A DNA stretch of 64,000 nt, from NCBI GenBank assembly GCA_020636005.1, contig JACJYR010000002.1:620001-684000 (forward strand), written 5' to 3'. The notes under the pieces are model-generated. The model did not search any database. It was not told where the DNA came from and saw nothing but the letters and a program-made list of their open reading frames with translations. The position numbers were made by a program, and so were the translations under genes. The stretch is from Lewinellaceae bacterium. Its GTDB lineage: Bacteria > Bacteroidota > Bacteroidia > Chitinophagales > Saprospiraceae. Shown here one piece after another: positions 8,290 to 15,517 of the stretch (positions within the stretch are counted from its first letter, which is position 1; every line of letters begins with the position of its first letter).

Positions 8290-8321
8290 GGCTTTGCGCA
8301 ATTACGTTTTTACCCGCCAGA

Positions 8322-8387
8322 GTTGCGCCCCCCCCTTCCATCAGGGTGCGGTTTAAACCGCACCCTGATGGAAGGGGGGGGCGCAAC
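8322..8387. repeat. 66-bp perfect palindrome (REP-like unit, copy 1)
   Basis: The sequence is self-complementary from GTTGCG at its left end to CGCAAC at its right end, centred on GTTTAAAC at 8354/8355, and includes an 8-base C run and the matching 8-base G run. The inner 40 bases (8335-8374) recur exactly at 9035-9074. It starts 32 bases after the giant gene and may also end its transcript. Confidence 0.95.
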
Positions 8388-8455
8388 GGACACGGGCTAA
8401 GAGGATACCATTTCACAAAAAAGCACGACCTTAAATTTCACCAAAACCAACAACT
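8388..8455 (+). repeat. Conserved tail of REP-like unit, copy 1
   Basis: The about 65 bases that follow the palindrome, ending ACCAAAACCAACAAC just before the RAYT start, recur with substitutions at 9083-9152 after the second palindrome. Palindrome plus tail is therefore one repeated unit in direct orientation on both sides of the gene. Confidence 0.8.
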
Positions 8456-8992
8456 ATGAGGGGAAACTACACCGCCGTTTACATCCATGCCATCTGGACA
8501 ACAAAATACCGGTTGCCCATCCTGCCAAAACCCATCCGCTATCCATTGTTTGAGCATTTCCGGGAAACCGCAAAGGATAAAGAAATTGACCTGCGCATTG
8601 TCAATGGCGTGGAGGACCATGTGCATTGCCTGTTCAGATTATCCTCCACACAGACCTATGCCTGGGTGCTGCAAATGCTGAAAGGGGGATCGTCCAACTG
8701 GTTGAACGAGCAATATTTTGAACAACCGGCAGGGAGGAAGATCATGGAAAATGCCAAAGCACCCGAACAGAAACTGCAACGGTATTGGGAAAAATACCTG
8801 GCAGAAGTGGGCCGGTTCAGTTGGCAGGACGGCTACGGCGCATTGTCGGTAAGCCCGCAAAATGTGGGAAAGGCGACCCGTTATATTTTTAACCAGGAAA
8901 AGCACCATTTGGAAAAATCGCTGCAAGCGGAGTGGAAGTTGTTTCGCCATTATTCGGATTTGAATGAGGGAGAGGATAATGTAAAAGATTGA
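8456..8992 (+). CDS. REP-associated tyrosine transposase (RAYT, Y1 HUH family)
   Basis: This 178-residue protein has the metal-binding HUH motif in GVEDHVHCLF (H55 and H57) and a C-terminal catalytic motif TRYIFNQEKHH with the likely nucleophile Tyr143, followed by an EW pair. The N-terminus NYTAVYIHAIWTTKYRLP is typical of IS200/RAYT proteins. RAYTs nick and rejoin single-stranded DNA at palindromic REP sequences. The gene is flanked on both sides by the same REP-like palindrome and tail in direct orientation, which is the expected layout of a REP-RAYT unit. The ATG at 8456 directly follows the conserved tail. The frame is intact and all motif residues are present, so it may be active. Confidence 0.92.
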   Translation: MRGNYTAVYIHAIWTTKYRLPILPKPIRYPLFEHFRETAKDKEIDLRIVNGVEDHVHCLFRLSSTQTYAWVLQMLKGGSSNWLNEQYFEQPAGRKIMENAKAPEQKLQRYWEKYLAEVGRFSWQDGYGALSVSPQNVGKATRYIFNQEKHHLEKSLQAEWKLFRHYSDLNEGEDNVKD

Positions 8993-9019
8993 TTTTCAAT
9001 GGCAAAAATAATTGCGCTG

Positions 9020-9152
9020 CCATATCCGTTGTTTCTTCCATCAGGGTGCGGTTTAAACCGCACCCTGATGGAAGGGGGGCAACGGGATATGGACTAAAGA
9101 GACAACGTTTTACCAAAAAAACACGATCTGAAATTTCACTAAAACCAACAGC
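9020..9152. repeat. REP-like unit, copy 2 (palindrome plus tail)
   Basis: The 40-bp core at 9035-9074 is identical to 8335-8374. Its outer arms differ from copy 1: CCATATCCGTTG (9020-9031) pairs with CAACGGGATATGG (9080-9092) with one bulged base, so the pairing is kept although the sequence differs. The tail up to 9152 matches the tail of copy 1. The whole 8993-9368 gap otherwise holds only the hairpin repeat at 9293-9350. Confidence 0.9.
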
Positions 9153-9292
9153 TAAGGGTCTTTTCGTGAAAAGATTTAAGCAAAATGCCAATAAAATAGA
9201 AGAAAAAAAACCACCTATATTTCTCCACCCCCAAGCCCCGTTCCCCTATCTTTCCGCCATAAATCAAGACTGTTTGACAAGTCACTTCAGCC

Positions 9293-9350
9293 TAAGTGAT
9301 GGACTGCGAAGGTGTGTTTTTTCAGAAGCACACTGCGCTGAATGGTCTCC
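9293..9350 (+). repeat. Dispersed hairpin repeat, copy 1
   Basis: AAGTGATGGACTGCG, then a GTGTG-T6-CAGAAG-CACAC hairpin, then CTGAATGGTCTC, closely match 47950-48008 in the same orientation. Copy 1 ends 18 bases before the ligA start, so it may be a leader structure or a mobile remnant. Confidence 0.7.
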
Positions 9351-9368
9351 AAAAAAATCCACCCATCC

Positions 9369-11519
9369 ATGTATTCAAAAGAAGAACAGCGCCACCTATT
9401 CGACCTGTCGAAAAAACTCCTCGCCGCTGCCGGGCCAGCCGATTTTACCGCTGCCGCCGCCAACGCTGCCGAATTACGGCAAACCATCACCTACCACGAA
9501 TGGCGCTATTACGCCCTCAACGACCCCGTGGTGAGCGACTTTGAGTACGACATGCTCTATAAAAAGCTGCAGGCCATCGAGGCTCAATTTCCCGAACTCG
9601 TCACCCCCAACTCCCCCACCCAGCGGGTCAGCAGCGACCTCACGGAAGATTTCGCCCAGGTGGAACACCTCACGCCCATGCTCTCGCTCGACAACAGCTA
9701 CGACGCCGAAGACCTCAAGGACTTTGACGAGCGCATCAAAAACTACCTCGGCCTGCCTGCCGAACTGGACATCGAATACTGCGTGGAGCCAAAATTCGAC
9801 GGCGGCACCATTGCCCTGGTCTATGAAAACGATCAACTGGTGCGGGCCGCTACCCGTGGCAACGGCGCCATCGGCGACGAGATCACGCCGAACATACGCA
9901 CCATGCGTTCCGTGCCGCTCAAGGCGGGCTTCTCCGAAATGGGCATCGCCAAGGCGGAACTGCGGGGCGAGGCCATCATACGGAAGGATATTTTCCTAAA
10001 ACTCAACGAACAGCGGGCTGCCGACGACCAGATCCTATTTGCCAACCCCAGGAATGCCGCCACAGGCGGCCTTCGCACCAAAGACCCTTCCGAAACAGCC
10101 AGCCGCCGCATCGAAGCCTTTGTGTACCAATTGGGCTATGCAATCGATGCCAATGAAGACAACGCTTTGCCAAAACTTGAAACCCACGACAACACCATTG
10201 AACTTTTGGGAAAACTGGGTTTCAAAATACCCCTCCACGCCACGCCCGCAGGCAGTGGGGGCGAGCGCAAAGTCTGTAAAAACATCGCCGAAGTGGCCGC
10301 CTTCTGCGTGGAGTGGCAGGCCAAAAGGGACAGCTATGCCTACGAGATCGATGGCATGGTGGTGAAGGTGAACGACCTGCAACTACAGCAGCGGGTAGGC
10401 TCCACGGCACACCACCCCCGTTGGGCCATTGCTTTTAAATTTAAAGCAAAACAAGCTACCACCAAGCTGTTGCACGTAGATTTTCAGGTAGGGAAAATAG
10501 GCAGCATCACCCCGGTGGCCAAGCTGGAGCCTGTCCAATTGGCGGGCGTGACCGTTTCCAGCGTGTCGTTGCACAACGAGGATTTTATCAAAAACAAAGA
10601 CATCCGCCTCGGCGACACCGTGCTGGTGGAACGGGCCGGCGACGTGATCCCCTACATCGTAAAGCCGATGGAGGAACTGCGGGACGGCTCGGAGCAGGAA
10701 ATCCATTTCCCCACCCACTGCCCTGTGTGCCACACCCCGTTGGTGCGGGCAGAGGACGAGGCCGCCTGGCGCTGCGAAAACCCCGATTGCGAAGCCCAAA
10801 TCCTCCAGCGCATGATACACCACGTGAGCAAACATGCGATGGACATTGACGGCTTCGGCGAAAGCCAGATAGAACGTTTCTACCGCCTCGGCTGGCTGCA
10901 TTCCCTGGCCGACATCTACCGTTTGGATTATGATAAAATAGCCCAGTTGGAAGGCTTCGGCGAGCGCTCGGCGACCAACCTGAAAAACGCCATAGAAAAG
11001 GCCAAACAGAACCCCATCCGCCGCCTGCTCCACAGCCTGAGCATCCACCATCTCGGTATCAAGGCCAGCAAAATCCTGGCCGCCGAAATCGGCAACGTGA
11101 TGGAGCTAAAGGACTGGGACGAAGAGCGTTTTACCCGCATAAAAGACATCGGGCCAGTGCTAACACACAACGTGATCAGGTTTTTTCAAAATGAAAAAAA
11201 TGTGGCCTTGCTGCTGGAAATGGAATCCCTCGGCGTGAATATGCAGCAGACGGAGGAGGACCGCCCGAAGGCCATCAGCGCAGATGCGCCGCTGGCCGGG
11301 AAGACCATCCTCTTCACCGGCTCGCTCGCCAAAATGGGCCGCAAGGAAGCCCAGGCCAAAGCAGAAGCTGCTGGTGCCAAAAACATCAGCGCCGTGAGCG
11401 GCAACCTCAACTACCTCGTGGTCGGCGAGGATGCCGGCAGCAAGCTGAAAAAGGCACAGGCGCTGGGCACGGTGACGATTTTGACGGAAGATGAGTTTTT
11501 GGAGTTGGTGGGTGGATAG
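9369..11519 (+). CDS. ligA: NAD-dependent DNA ligase
   Basis: This 716-residue enzyme seals nicks in replication and repair, with NAD as AMP donor. The adenylation lysine is in EPKFDGG (KxDG, K142). The N-terminal Ia domain has YHEWRYYALNDPVVSDFEYD. The OB fold follows, then a four-cysteine zinc finger (CPVCHTPL ... CENPDCEAQ), helix-hairpin-helix repeats, and a C-terminal BRCT domain (GKTILFTGSLAKMGRKEAQA). The length is slightly above the usual 670. The ATG at 9369 is preferred to the in-frame ATG at 9342, because the latter lies inside the dispersed hairpin repeat and adds only MVSKKIHPS. The gene is monocistronic, between the RAYT unit and a repeat-rich gap. Confidence 0.97.
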   Translation: MYSKEEQRHLFDLSKKLLAAAGPADFTAAAANAAELRQTITYHEWRYYALNDPVVSDFEYDMLYKKLQAIEAQFPELVTPNSPTQRVSSDLTEDFAQVEHLTPMLSLDNSYDAEDLKDFDERIKNYLGLPAELDIEYCVEPKFDGGTIALVYENDQLVRAATRGNGAIGDEITPNIRTMRSVPLKAGFSEMGIAKAELRGEAIIRKDIFLKLNEQRAADDQILFANPRNAATGGLRTKDPSETASRRIEAFVYQLGYAIDANEDNALPKLETHDNTIELLGKLGFKIPLHATPAGSGGERKVCKNIAEVAAFCVEWQAKRDSYAYEIDGMVVKVNDLQLQQRVGSTAHHPRWAIAFKFKAKQATTKLLHVDFQVGKIGSITPVAKLEPVQLAGVTVSSVSLHNEDFIKNKDIRLGDTVLVERAGDVIPYIVKPMEELRDGSEQEIHFPTHCPVCHTPLVRAEDEAAWRCENPDCEAQILQRMIHHVSKHAMDIDGFGESQIERFYRLGWLHSLADIYRLDYDKIAQLEGFGERSATNLKNAIEKAKQNPIRRLLHSLSIHHLGIKASKILAAEIGNVMELKDWDEERFTRIKDIGPVLTHNVIRFFQNEKNVALLLEMESLGVNMQQTEEDRPKAISADAPLAGKTILFTGSLAKMGRKEAQAKAEAAGAKNISAVSGNLNYLVVGEDAGSKLKKAQALGTVTILTEDEFLELVGG

Positions 11520-11623
11520 GTTGTTCGATTGGTTTGAAAATGTTTGGAGTCGTTGGAAGTTGTCAGCATGTTGTTTTAGGTCACAGCTTTCCAACAAATT
11601 CAAACCATTCTCAAACAACCTCG

Positions 11624-11843
11624 TAACGATGAAAAAATAACTTCACCATTTTGACTTTGAAAACCCCAGCAATGGAAGGGTTTTTTAAAAATCATCCCGA
11701 TTCGCTCATGTTCTCTTGGTGCTGAAAAGGTCTGTGAAATTGACGGGGTGACTTCGAAGTCACCCCGTCAATTAACGGTAAATCAGCATTTACAGAACAT
11801 GAGCGTCCCGATTTGACATCGGGATTATTTTTCCTTCGATCCC
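11624..11843 (+). repeat. Dispersed two-hairpin repeat family, copy A (split by insertion)
   Basis: TAACGATGAAAAAATAACTTC, an AAACCC...GGGTTTT hairpin, a second hairpin with ATCCCGAT/ATCGGGAT arms, and the end TTTTTCCTTCGATCC match copies at 33546-33644, 43971-44065 and, reversed, 58635-58743. The second hairpin loop is interrupted by the 103-bp element at 11703-11805. The 11520-11865 gap between the convergent ligA and TolC genes holds nothing else I can identify. Confidence 0.88.
11703..11805. mobile_element. 103-bp MITE-like fold-back insertion with 8-bp target duplication
   Basis: The ends are perfect 12-bp inverted repeats (CGCTCATGTTCT / AGAACATGAGCG). The centre is a 36-bp perfect palindrome (11738-11773) around TTCGAA. 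The direct repeat TCCCGATT occurs on both sides (11695-11702 and 11806-11813). Removing the element and one duplicate restores a normal copy of the host repeat (compare 58635-58743), so both the insertion and the target duplication are supported by an internal empty-site comparison. It is too small to encode a transposase and would need one in trans. Confidence 0.88.
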
Positions 11844-11865
11844 TCACACAATTTCAAACGACTAT

Positions 11866-13191
11866 TCATCTTACCAATTCCCCCTTCAACCGCAGCAATT
11901 CCGTCTCCGCCACCTTGGCATTGTAGCGGGCGGCAATGAGGCGGTTGTAGGCATCTTCCAGGCTCTTTTGGGCCTCCCTCAGTTCCAGGTATGTGGACAC
12001 GCCAGCCCGGAAGCGCTCCAGCGCAATTGCCACGTTTTCCTTGGCCAGTTCGATGTTTTCTTCTTCCAGTTGGAGGGCCTGTTTTTGGTAAGCATAGTCC
12101 CGGTAGGTATTTTCCAGGTTGGCGTCAATCTGGGATTTTTGGTCGGCGTAAGCCAGTTGCAGGTAGGCAATGTCCAAATTGGCCTGCTCGATGTTCCGCT
12201 CCACGAGGCGGTTGTTGAGGATGGGGATATTGGCGGTGAAGCCATAGTTAAAACCGTTGGAGCGGCTGACGAGCGGCTGGAAGGGGTTGACTACCGTTTG
12301 GTTGTCGTTGCGGTTGTAGTTGTAGGCAGCGTTGAAAGAAACAGTTGGGTAGCGGCCTGCTTTTTGTTCTTTCAGCGTCAATTGGGCGATGCCGATGTTG
12401 CGCTCGGCCAGCAGCAGGGAAGGATTGGTGGCGGTGAGGTTGTCCCGGATGTTTTCCAGTTGAAGGTTGGGGTCGAAGGGGATTTCTTCCTCTACCATAA
12501 ATTCTTCCGGGAGGCCCATCCCGCACAATTGGTTGAGTTGTTCCTTCAACTGGTCAATCAGTGTTTGCTGTTTTAGCTGGCTCGACTTCTGTGCATTCAA
12601 ATCCACCTGTGCCTGAAGGAGTTCGGGCTTGCTGCCCAGGCCCGTGGAGAGCTTGCGGTCGGCCACCTTCACCCGCTCCTCGCTCACGGCCATCTGCTCC
12701 TCAATAGCCTTCAACTGCTGTTTTTCCCTTACGATCTGATAATAGGTGTTCGTCACCTCGGCCACGGTGTTCACCACCTGGTTTTTGATGCTCAGGCTGC
12801 CGAGCCTGGCCATTTCCTCCACCCGTTCTTTGGTGGCAAACATGCGCAGGCCGTCAAACAGCACCCAGTTGAGGTTGAGCGAGCCGGCGAGGTTGTTGGA
12901 CTTTACGTTGTTGGGCCCCCGTTGGGAACCGTCCTGGAATTTCTGCTCCTGGGTGGTGTTGTTCCAGACGGTGCCGAGTGTGGCGTTCACCTGCGGCAGG
13001 AAAGCGCCATAGGTGTAGCTGGCATCGATGGCCCCGCCCACGGAATCCGTTTTGGCCAGCAGGATGCCGTAGTTGTTGCGCAGGGCGGTGGCAAGCGCCT
13101 CCGCATGGGAGAGGAGGGGCTGTGAAAAAGCGCAATGGGACATTATCAGCGCAAAGGAAAAACAAAGAAAAGCAGGTGTTGCTTTTGGCAT
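11866..13191 (-). CDS. TolC-family outer membrane efflux protein
   Basis: This 441-residue protein starts at ATG 13191 with signal peptide MPKATPAFLCFSFALIMSHC, cut near AFSQ. The longer frame from 13302 would put 37 polar residues before the signal and is rejected. Two outer-membrane-efflux repeats are visible, with long helical heptad regions (EQMAVSEERVKVADRKLSTG and ENIELAKENVAIALERFRAG) and the paired segments ALRNNYGILLAKTDSVGGA and LLLAERNIGIAQLTLKEQK. It should trimerise as the outer membrane channel of a tripartite exporter. No membrane fusion protein or RND/ABC pump gene is adjacent, so its partner lies elsewhere. A TAACTTTG box sits just upstream. Confidence 0.93.
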   Translation of the reverse strand: MPKATPAFLCFSFALIMSHCAFSQPLLSHAEALATALRNNYGILLAKTDSVGGAIDASYTYGAFLPQVNATLGTVWNNTTQEQKFQDGSQRGPNNVKSNNLAGSLNLNWVLFDGLRMFATKERVEEMARLGSLSIKNQVVNTVAEVTNTYYQIVREKQQLKAIEEQMAVSEERVKVADRKLSTGLGSKPELLQAQVDLNAQKSSQLKQQTLIDQLKEQLNQLCGMGLPEEFMVEEEIPFDPNLQLENIRDNLTATNPSLLLAERNIGIAQLTLKEQKAGRYPTVSFNAAYNYNRNDNQTVVNPFQPLVSRSNGFNYGFTANIPILNNRLVERNIEQANLDIAYLQLAYADQKSQIDANLENTYRDYAYQKQALQLEEENIELAKENVAIALERFRAGVSTYLELREAQKSLEDAYNRLIAARYNAKVAETELLRLKGELVR

Positions 13192-13208
13192 GGCATTCAA
13201 ATTTGCCC

Positions 13209-13216
13209 CAAAGTTA
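13209..13216 (-). promoter_or_regulatory. Candidate -7 box (TAACTTTG) for the TolC gene
   Basis: This matches the Bacteroidota primary-sigma -7 consensus TAnnTTTG, 17 bases upstream of the TolC start. No convincing -33 TTG was found, so it remains a candidate. Confidence 0.45.
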
Positions 13217-13433
13217 AGTGGATGGTTGGAAACGGTGCTTGCCAGGGCCAATACTGAGGATTTTTTTGAACGGGCTGTGCCAGTGAGTTTACTTGTTTCC
13301 AATAGCCGCTGTCTTCAAACATTGCATTCGCAGGGGCAGGGATGGGCCGGTTTCCGGCAGCCAGACTTGGACTTGATTTGGTTAAAATTCAGCATGAAGA
13401 CCCTGGCAAAATAGTCGTAAAATACCTTTGCGA

Positions 13434-14072
13434 TTACTCCCCCGCTGTTTCAACAGGCGTTATACGGATGTTGCGCCAGCGCACCTTGATACCGCCGCCG
13501 TCGTGGATTTGCAGGGCAATTTTTCCCGTAGCCTCCCCTATTTTTTCGTCTTCCAGCGTCACCATGAGGATGCCGTTGAGCCAAGTCTTTACCTCCGGGC
13601 CCACGCACCGGATTCGCAGGGTGTTCCAGTCGTTTTCCTTCAACACATGATCCAGCGCTGCGGTAGGCTGGATGAGCCAGCCCCGGCCATAGCTTTCGTA
13701 GATACCCCCGGTGTGGTCGCCCATGGGTGCCACTTCGGCCTGCCAGCCGGTTATCTTCACGGTTTCGTCGATGGAGCAGCGGAAAAAGACGCCGCTGTTG
13801 CCGTTGGCTTCCTGCTTGAATTCGAGCGTGAGATCAAAATCTTTAAATGTGGAATCAGTGGACAGGTACCCATAGCCCACATAAGGGCCGCTTTCGCAGA
13901 CGAGGTCGCCGCTTTCCACGTACCATTTTTCCTTGCCGTGAGCCGTCCAGCCCGACAGGTCTTTGCCGTTGAACAGGGAAATACTGCCCTCGCCGGGTTG
14001 GGCAGTTTTTTTGAAAGTGGAACAAGCTGCGAGGAGCAAAATACAATACAGTGAACAGGCCTGGATTTTCAT
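13434..14072 (-). CDS. DUF1080 (3-keto-disaccharide hydrolase-like) lipoprotein
   Basis: This 212-residue lipoprotein starts at ATG 14072 with signal MKIQACSLYCILLLAAC and a lipobox LAAC. The upstream in-frame extension is rejected. The DUF1080 concanavalin-like beta-sandwich shows SLFNGKDLSGW, NSGVFFR, GWQAEVAPMGDHTGGIYESYGRG and the closing GGIKVRWRNIRI. The family binds or cleaves modified glycans; some members hydrolyse 3-keto-glycosides. It is a single-domain secreted form, probably on the cell surface or in the periplasm. No sugar-utilisation genes are adjacent, so the substrate is unknown. It is divergent from the hydroxyproline epimerase gene. Confidence 0.9.
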   Translation of the reverse strand: MKIQACSLYCILLLAACSTFKKTAQPGEGSISLFNGKDLSGWTAHGKEKWYVESGDLVCESGPYVGYGYLSTDSTFKDFDLTLEFKQEANGNSGVFFRCSIDETVKITGWQAEVAPMGDHTGGIYESYGRGWLIQPTAALDHVLKENDWNTLRIRCVGPEVKTWLNGILMVTLEDEKIGEATGKIALQIHDGGGIKVRWRNIRITPVETAGE

Positions 14073-14361
14073 AATGCTTTGTACGTTTGAGCAGGACTTT
14101 GTTGGAAATCGTTTGATTGTTGTTTGAAGTATATGGGTCAACGGAGGATGGTGGACGGTCGGCAACCCTGTGGTAGTCAAAGTTTTGCTGCAGGCCAAAA
14201 TGACAATACCATCTGCTTTTCAGTATTCTTTGAAAATTGTTGCCCCAATACCAACCCAGACAATCCGGGCCGAATTTTATCAAAACCGAAACGGCCACTC
14301 CAACACAACGGAAAAGTAACAATTCTGTACCTTTCTCGAGCCAATAGAAATTGTTTGATTT

Positions 14362-15366
14362 ATGAAAAAAGACTTCTACTGCATAGATGCGCACACCTGC
14401 GGCAACCCGGTGCGGCTGGTGGCAGGGGGCGGCCCGCAACTCAAAGGCGAAACCATCGCCGAAAAGCGCCTCGACTTCCTGGCCCACCACGACTGGATTC
14501 GACGGGGATTGATGTTTGAGCCACGGGGCCACGACATGATGTCTGGCAGCATCCTCTACCCGCCAGCCGACGAAGCCAACGACACCGCCGTGCTGTTCAT
14601 CGAAACCAGCGGCTGTCTGCCCATGTGCGGCCACGGCACCATCGGCACGGTGACGATCGCCATCGAGCATGGGCTGGTGGTACCGAAAGAACCGGGCAAG
14701 CTCCGCCTCGAAACCCCCGCCGGGCTGGTGCTGGTAGAATATGGGCAGGAGGGCAAAAAAGTGGATTGGGTCAAGCTGACCAATGTACCGTCCTTCCTGT
14801 ACAGCGACTCCCTTCCTGTCCAGTGCCCGGGGGGGTTGGGCGAACTGACGGTGGACGTGGCCTTTGGCGGGAATTTTTACGCCATCGTGGACCCCCAAAA
14901 GAATTTTGCAGGCTTGGAGCAATACCGCCCCGGCGACCTGTTGGCCTGGAGCCCCGTCATCCGGCAGCGACTCAATGAAAGCTATACCTTTGCCCACCCG
15001 CTGGACGGGCGCATCAAAGGGTTGAGCCATATCCTGTGGGCCGGCAAGACCATTTCGCCGGAAGCCCATGCCCGCAATGCCGTTTTTTATGGCGAAAAAG
15101 CCCTCGATCGCTCCCCATGCGGCACCGGCACCTCCGCCCGTATGGCCCAATGGGTGGCTAAAGGCAGGCTAAACATTGGCGACAAATTTATCCACGAAAG
15201 CATCATCGGGAGCCAGTTTGTCGGACAGGTGGAAGCATCAACGACCGTGAGTGCCTATCCCGCCATCGTGCCGAGCATACGGGGTTGGGCCAAAATTACC
15301 GGCTACAACCATATCATCATTGACGACGAAGACGACCCGTATGCGCATGGGTTTCAGGTAATTTAG
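14362..15366 (+). CDS. 4-hydroxyproline epimerase (proline racemase family)
   Basis: This 334-residue member of the proline racemase fold inverts the alpha carbon of 4-hydroxy-L-proline by a two-base mechanism. Both catalytic cysteines are visible: C89 in CLPMCGHGTIG and C253 in DRSPCGTGTSA, so the protein is not the Thr/Cys dehydratase type. IDAHTCGNPVRLV at the start and the length fit the epimerases better than true proline racemases. The next gene on the same strand encodes an FAD-dependent D-amino acid oxidase/dehydrogenase, the expected next step of trans-4-hydroxy-L-proline breakdown. A 150-base gap with a small inverted repeat separates the two. Substrate preference is inferred from this pairing. 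Confidence 0.9.
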   Translation: MKKDFYCIDAHTCGNPVRLVAGGGPQLKGETIAEKRLDFLAHHDWIRRGLMFEPRGHDMMSGSILYPPADEANDTAVLFIETSGCLPMCGHGTIGTVTIAIEHGLVVPKEPGKLRLETPAGLVLVEYGQEGKKVDWVKLTNVPSFLYSDSLPVQCPGGLGELTVDVAFGGNFYAIVDPQKNFAGLEQYRPGDLLAWSPVIRQRLNESYTFAHPLDGRIKGLSHILWAGKTISPEAHARNAVFYGEKALDRSPCGTGTSARMAQWVAKGRLNIGDKFIHESIIGSQFVGQVEASTTVSAYPAIVPSIRGWAKITGYNHIIIDDEDDPYAHGFQVI

Positions 15367-15394
15367 CGGCGAGGGTGCTGTATTGTAAGACCTG

Positions 15395-15461
15395 ATTTAC
15401 GATTTTGAAAATATTCAAAATACTGACAGCTTATAATTTAGCCAATGTTACAATCGTAAAT
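15395..15461. repeat. Short inverted repeat between the hydroxyproline genes
   Basis: ATTTACGATT (15395-15404) is the reverse complement of AATCGTAAAT (15452-15461), with a 47-base spacer. It is one of several inverted-repeat junctions in this window and may be a weak transcript structure. Confidence 0.45.
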
Positions 15462-15517
15462 TGCAAATCGCAATTTGGTACTTATGATAAACCCCCTCCC
15501 ACTCATCTTTTTTTTCT

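Noticed and set aside
9342..9368. Upstream ATG as ligA start
   Set aside because: It lies in the dispersed hairpin repeat and adds nine unconserved residues; ATG 9369 is preferred.
8989..9534. 181-residue plus-strand frame spanning the REP copy and the ligA start
   Set aside because: It translates repeats and then a wrong frame of ligA.
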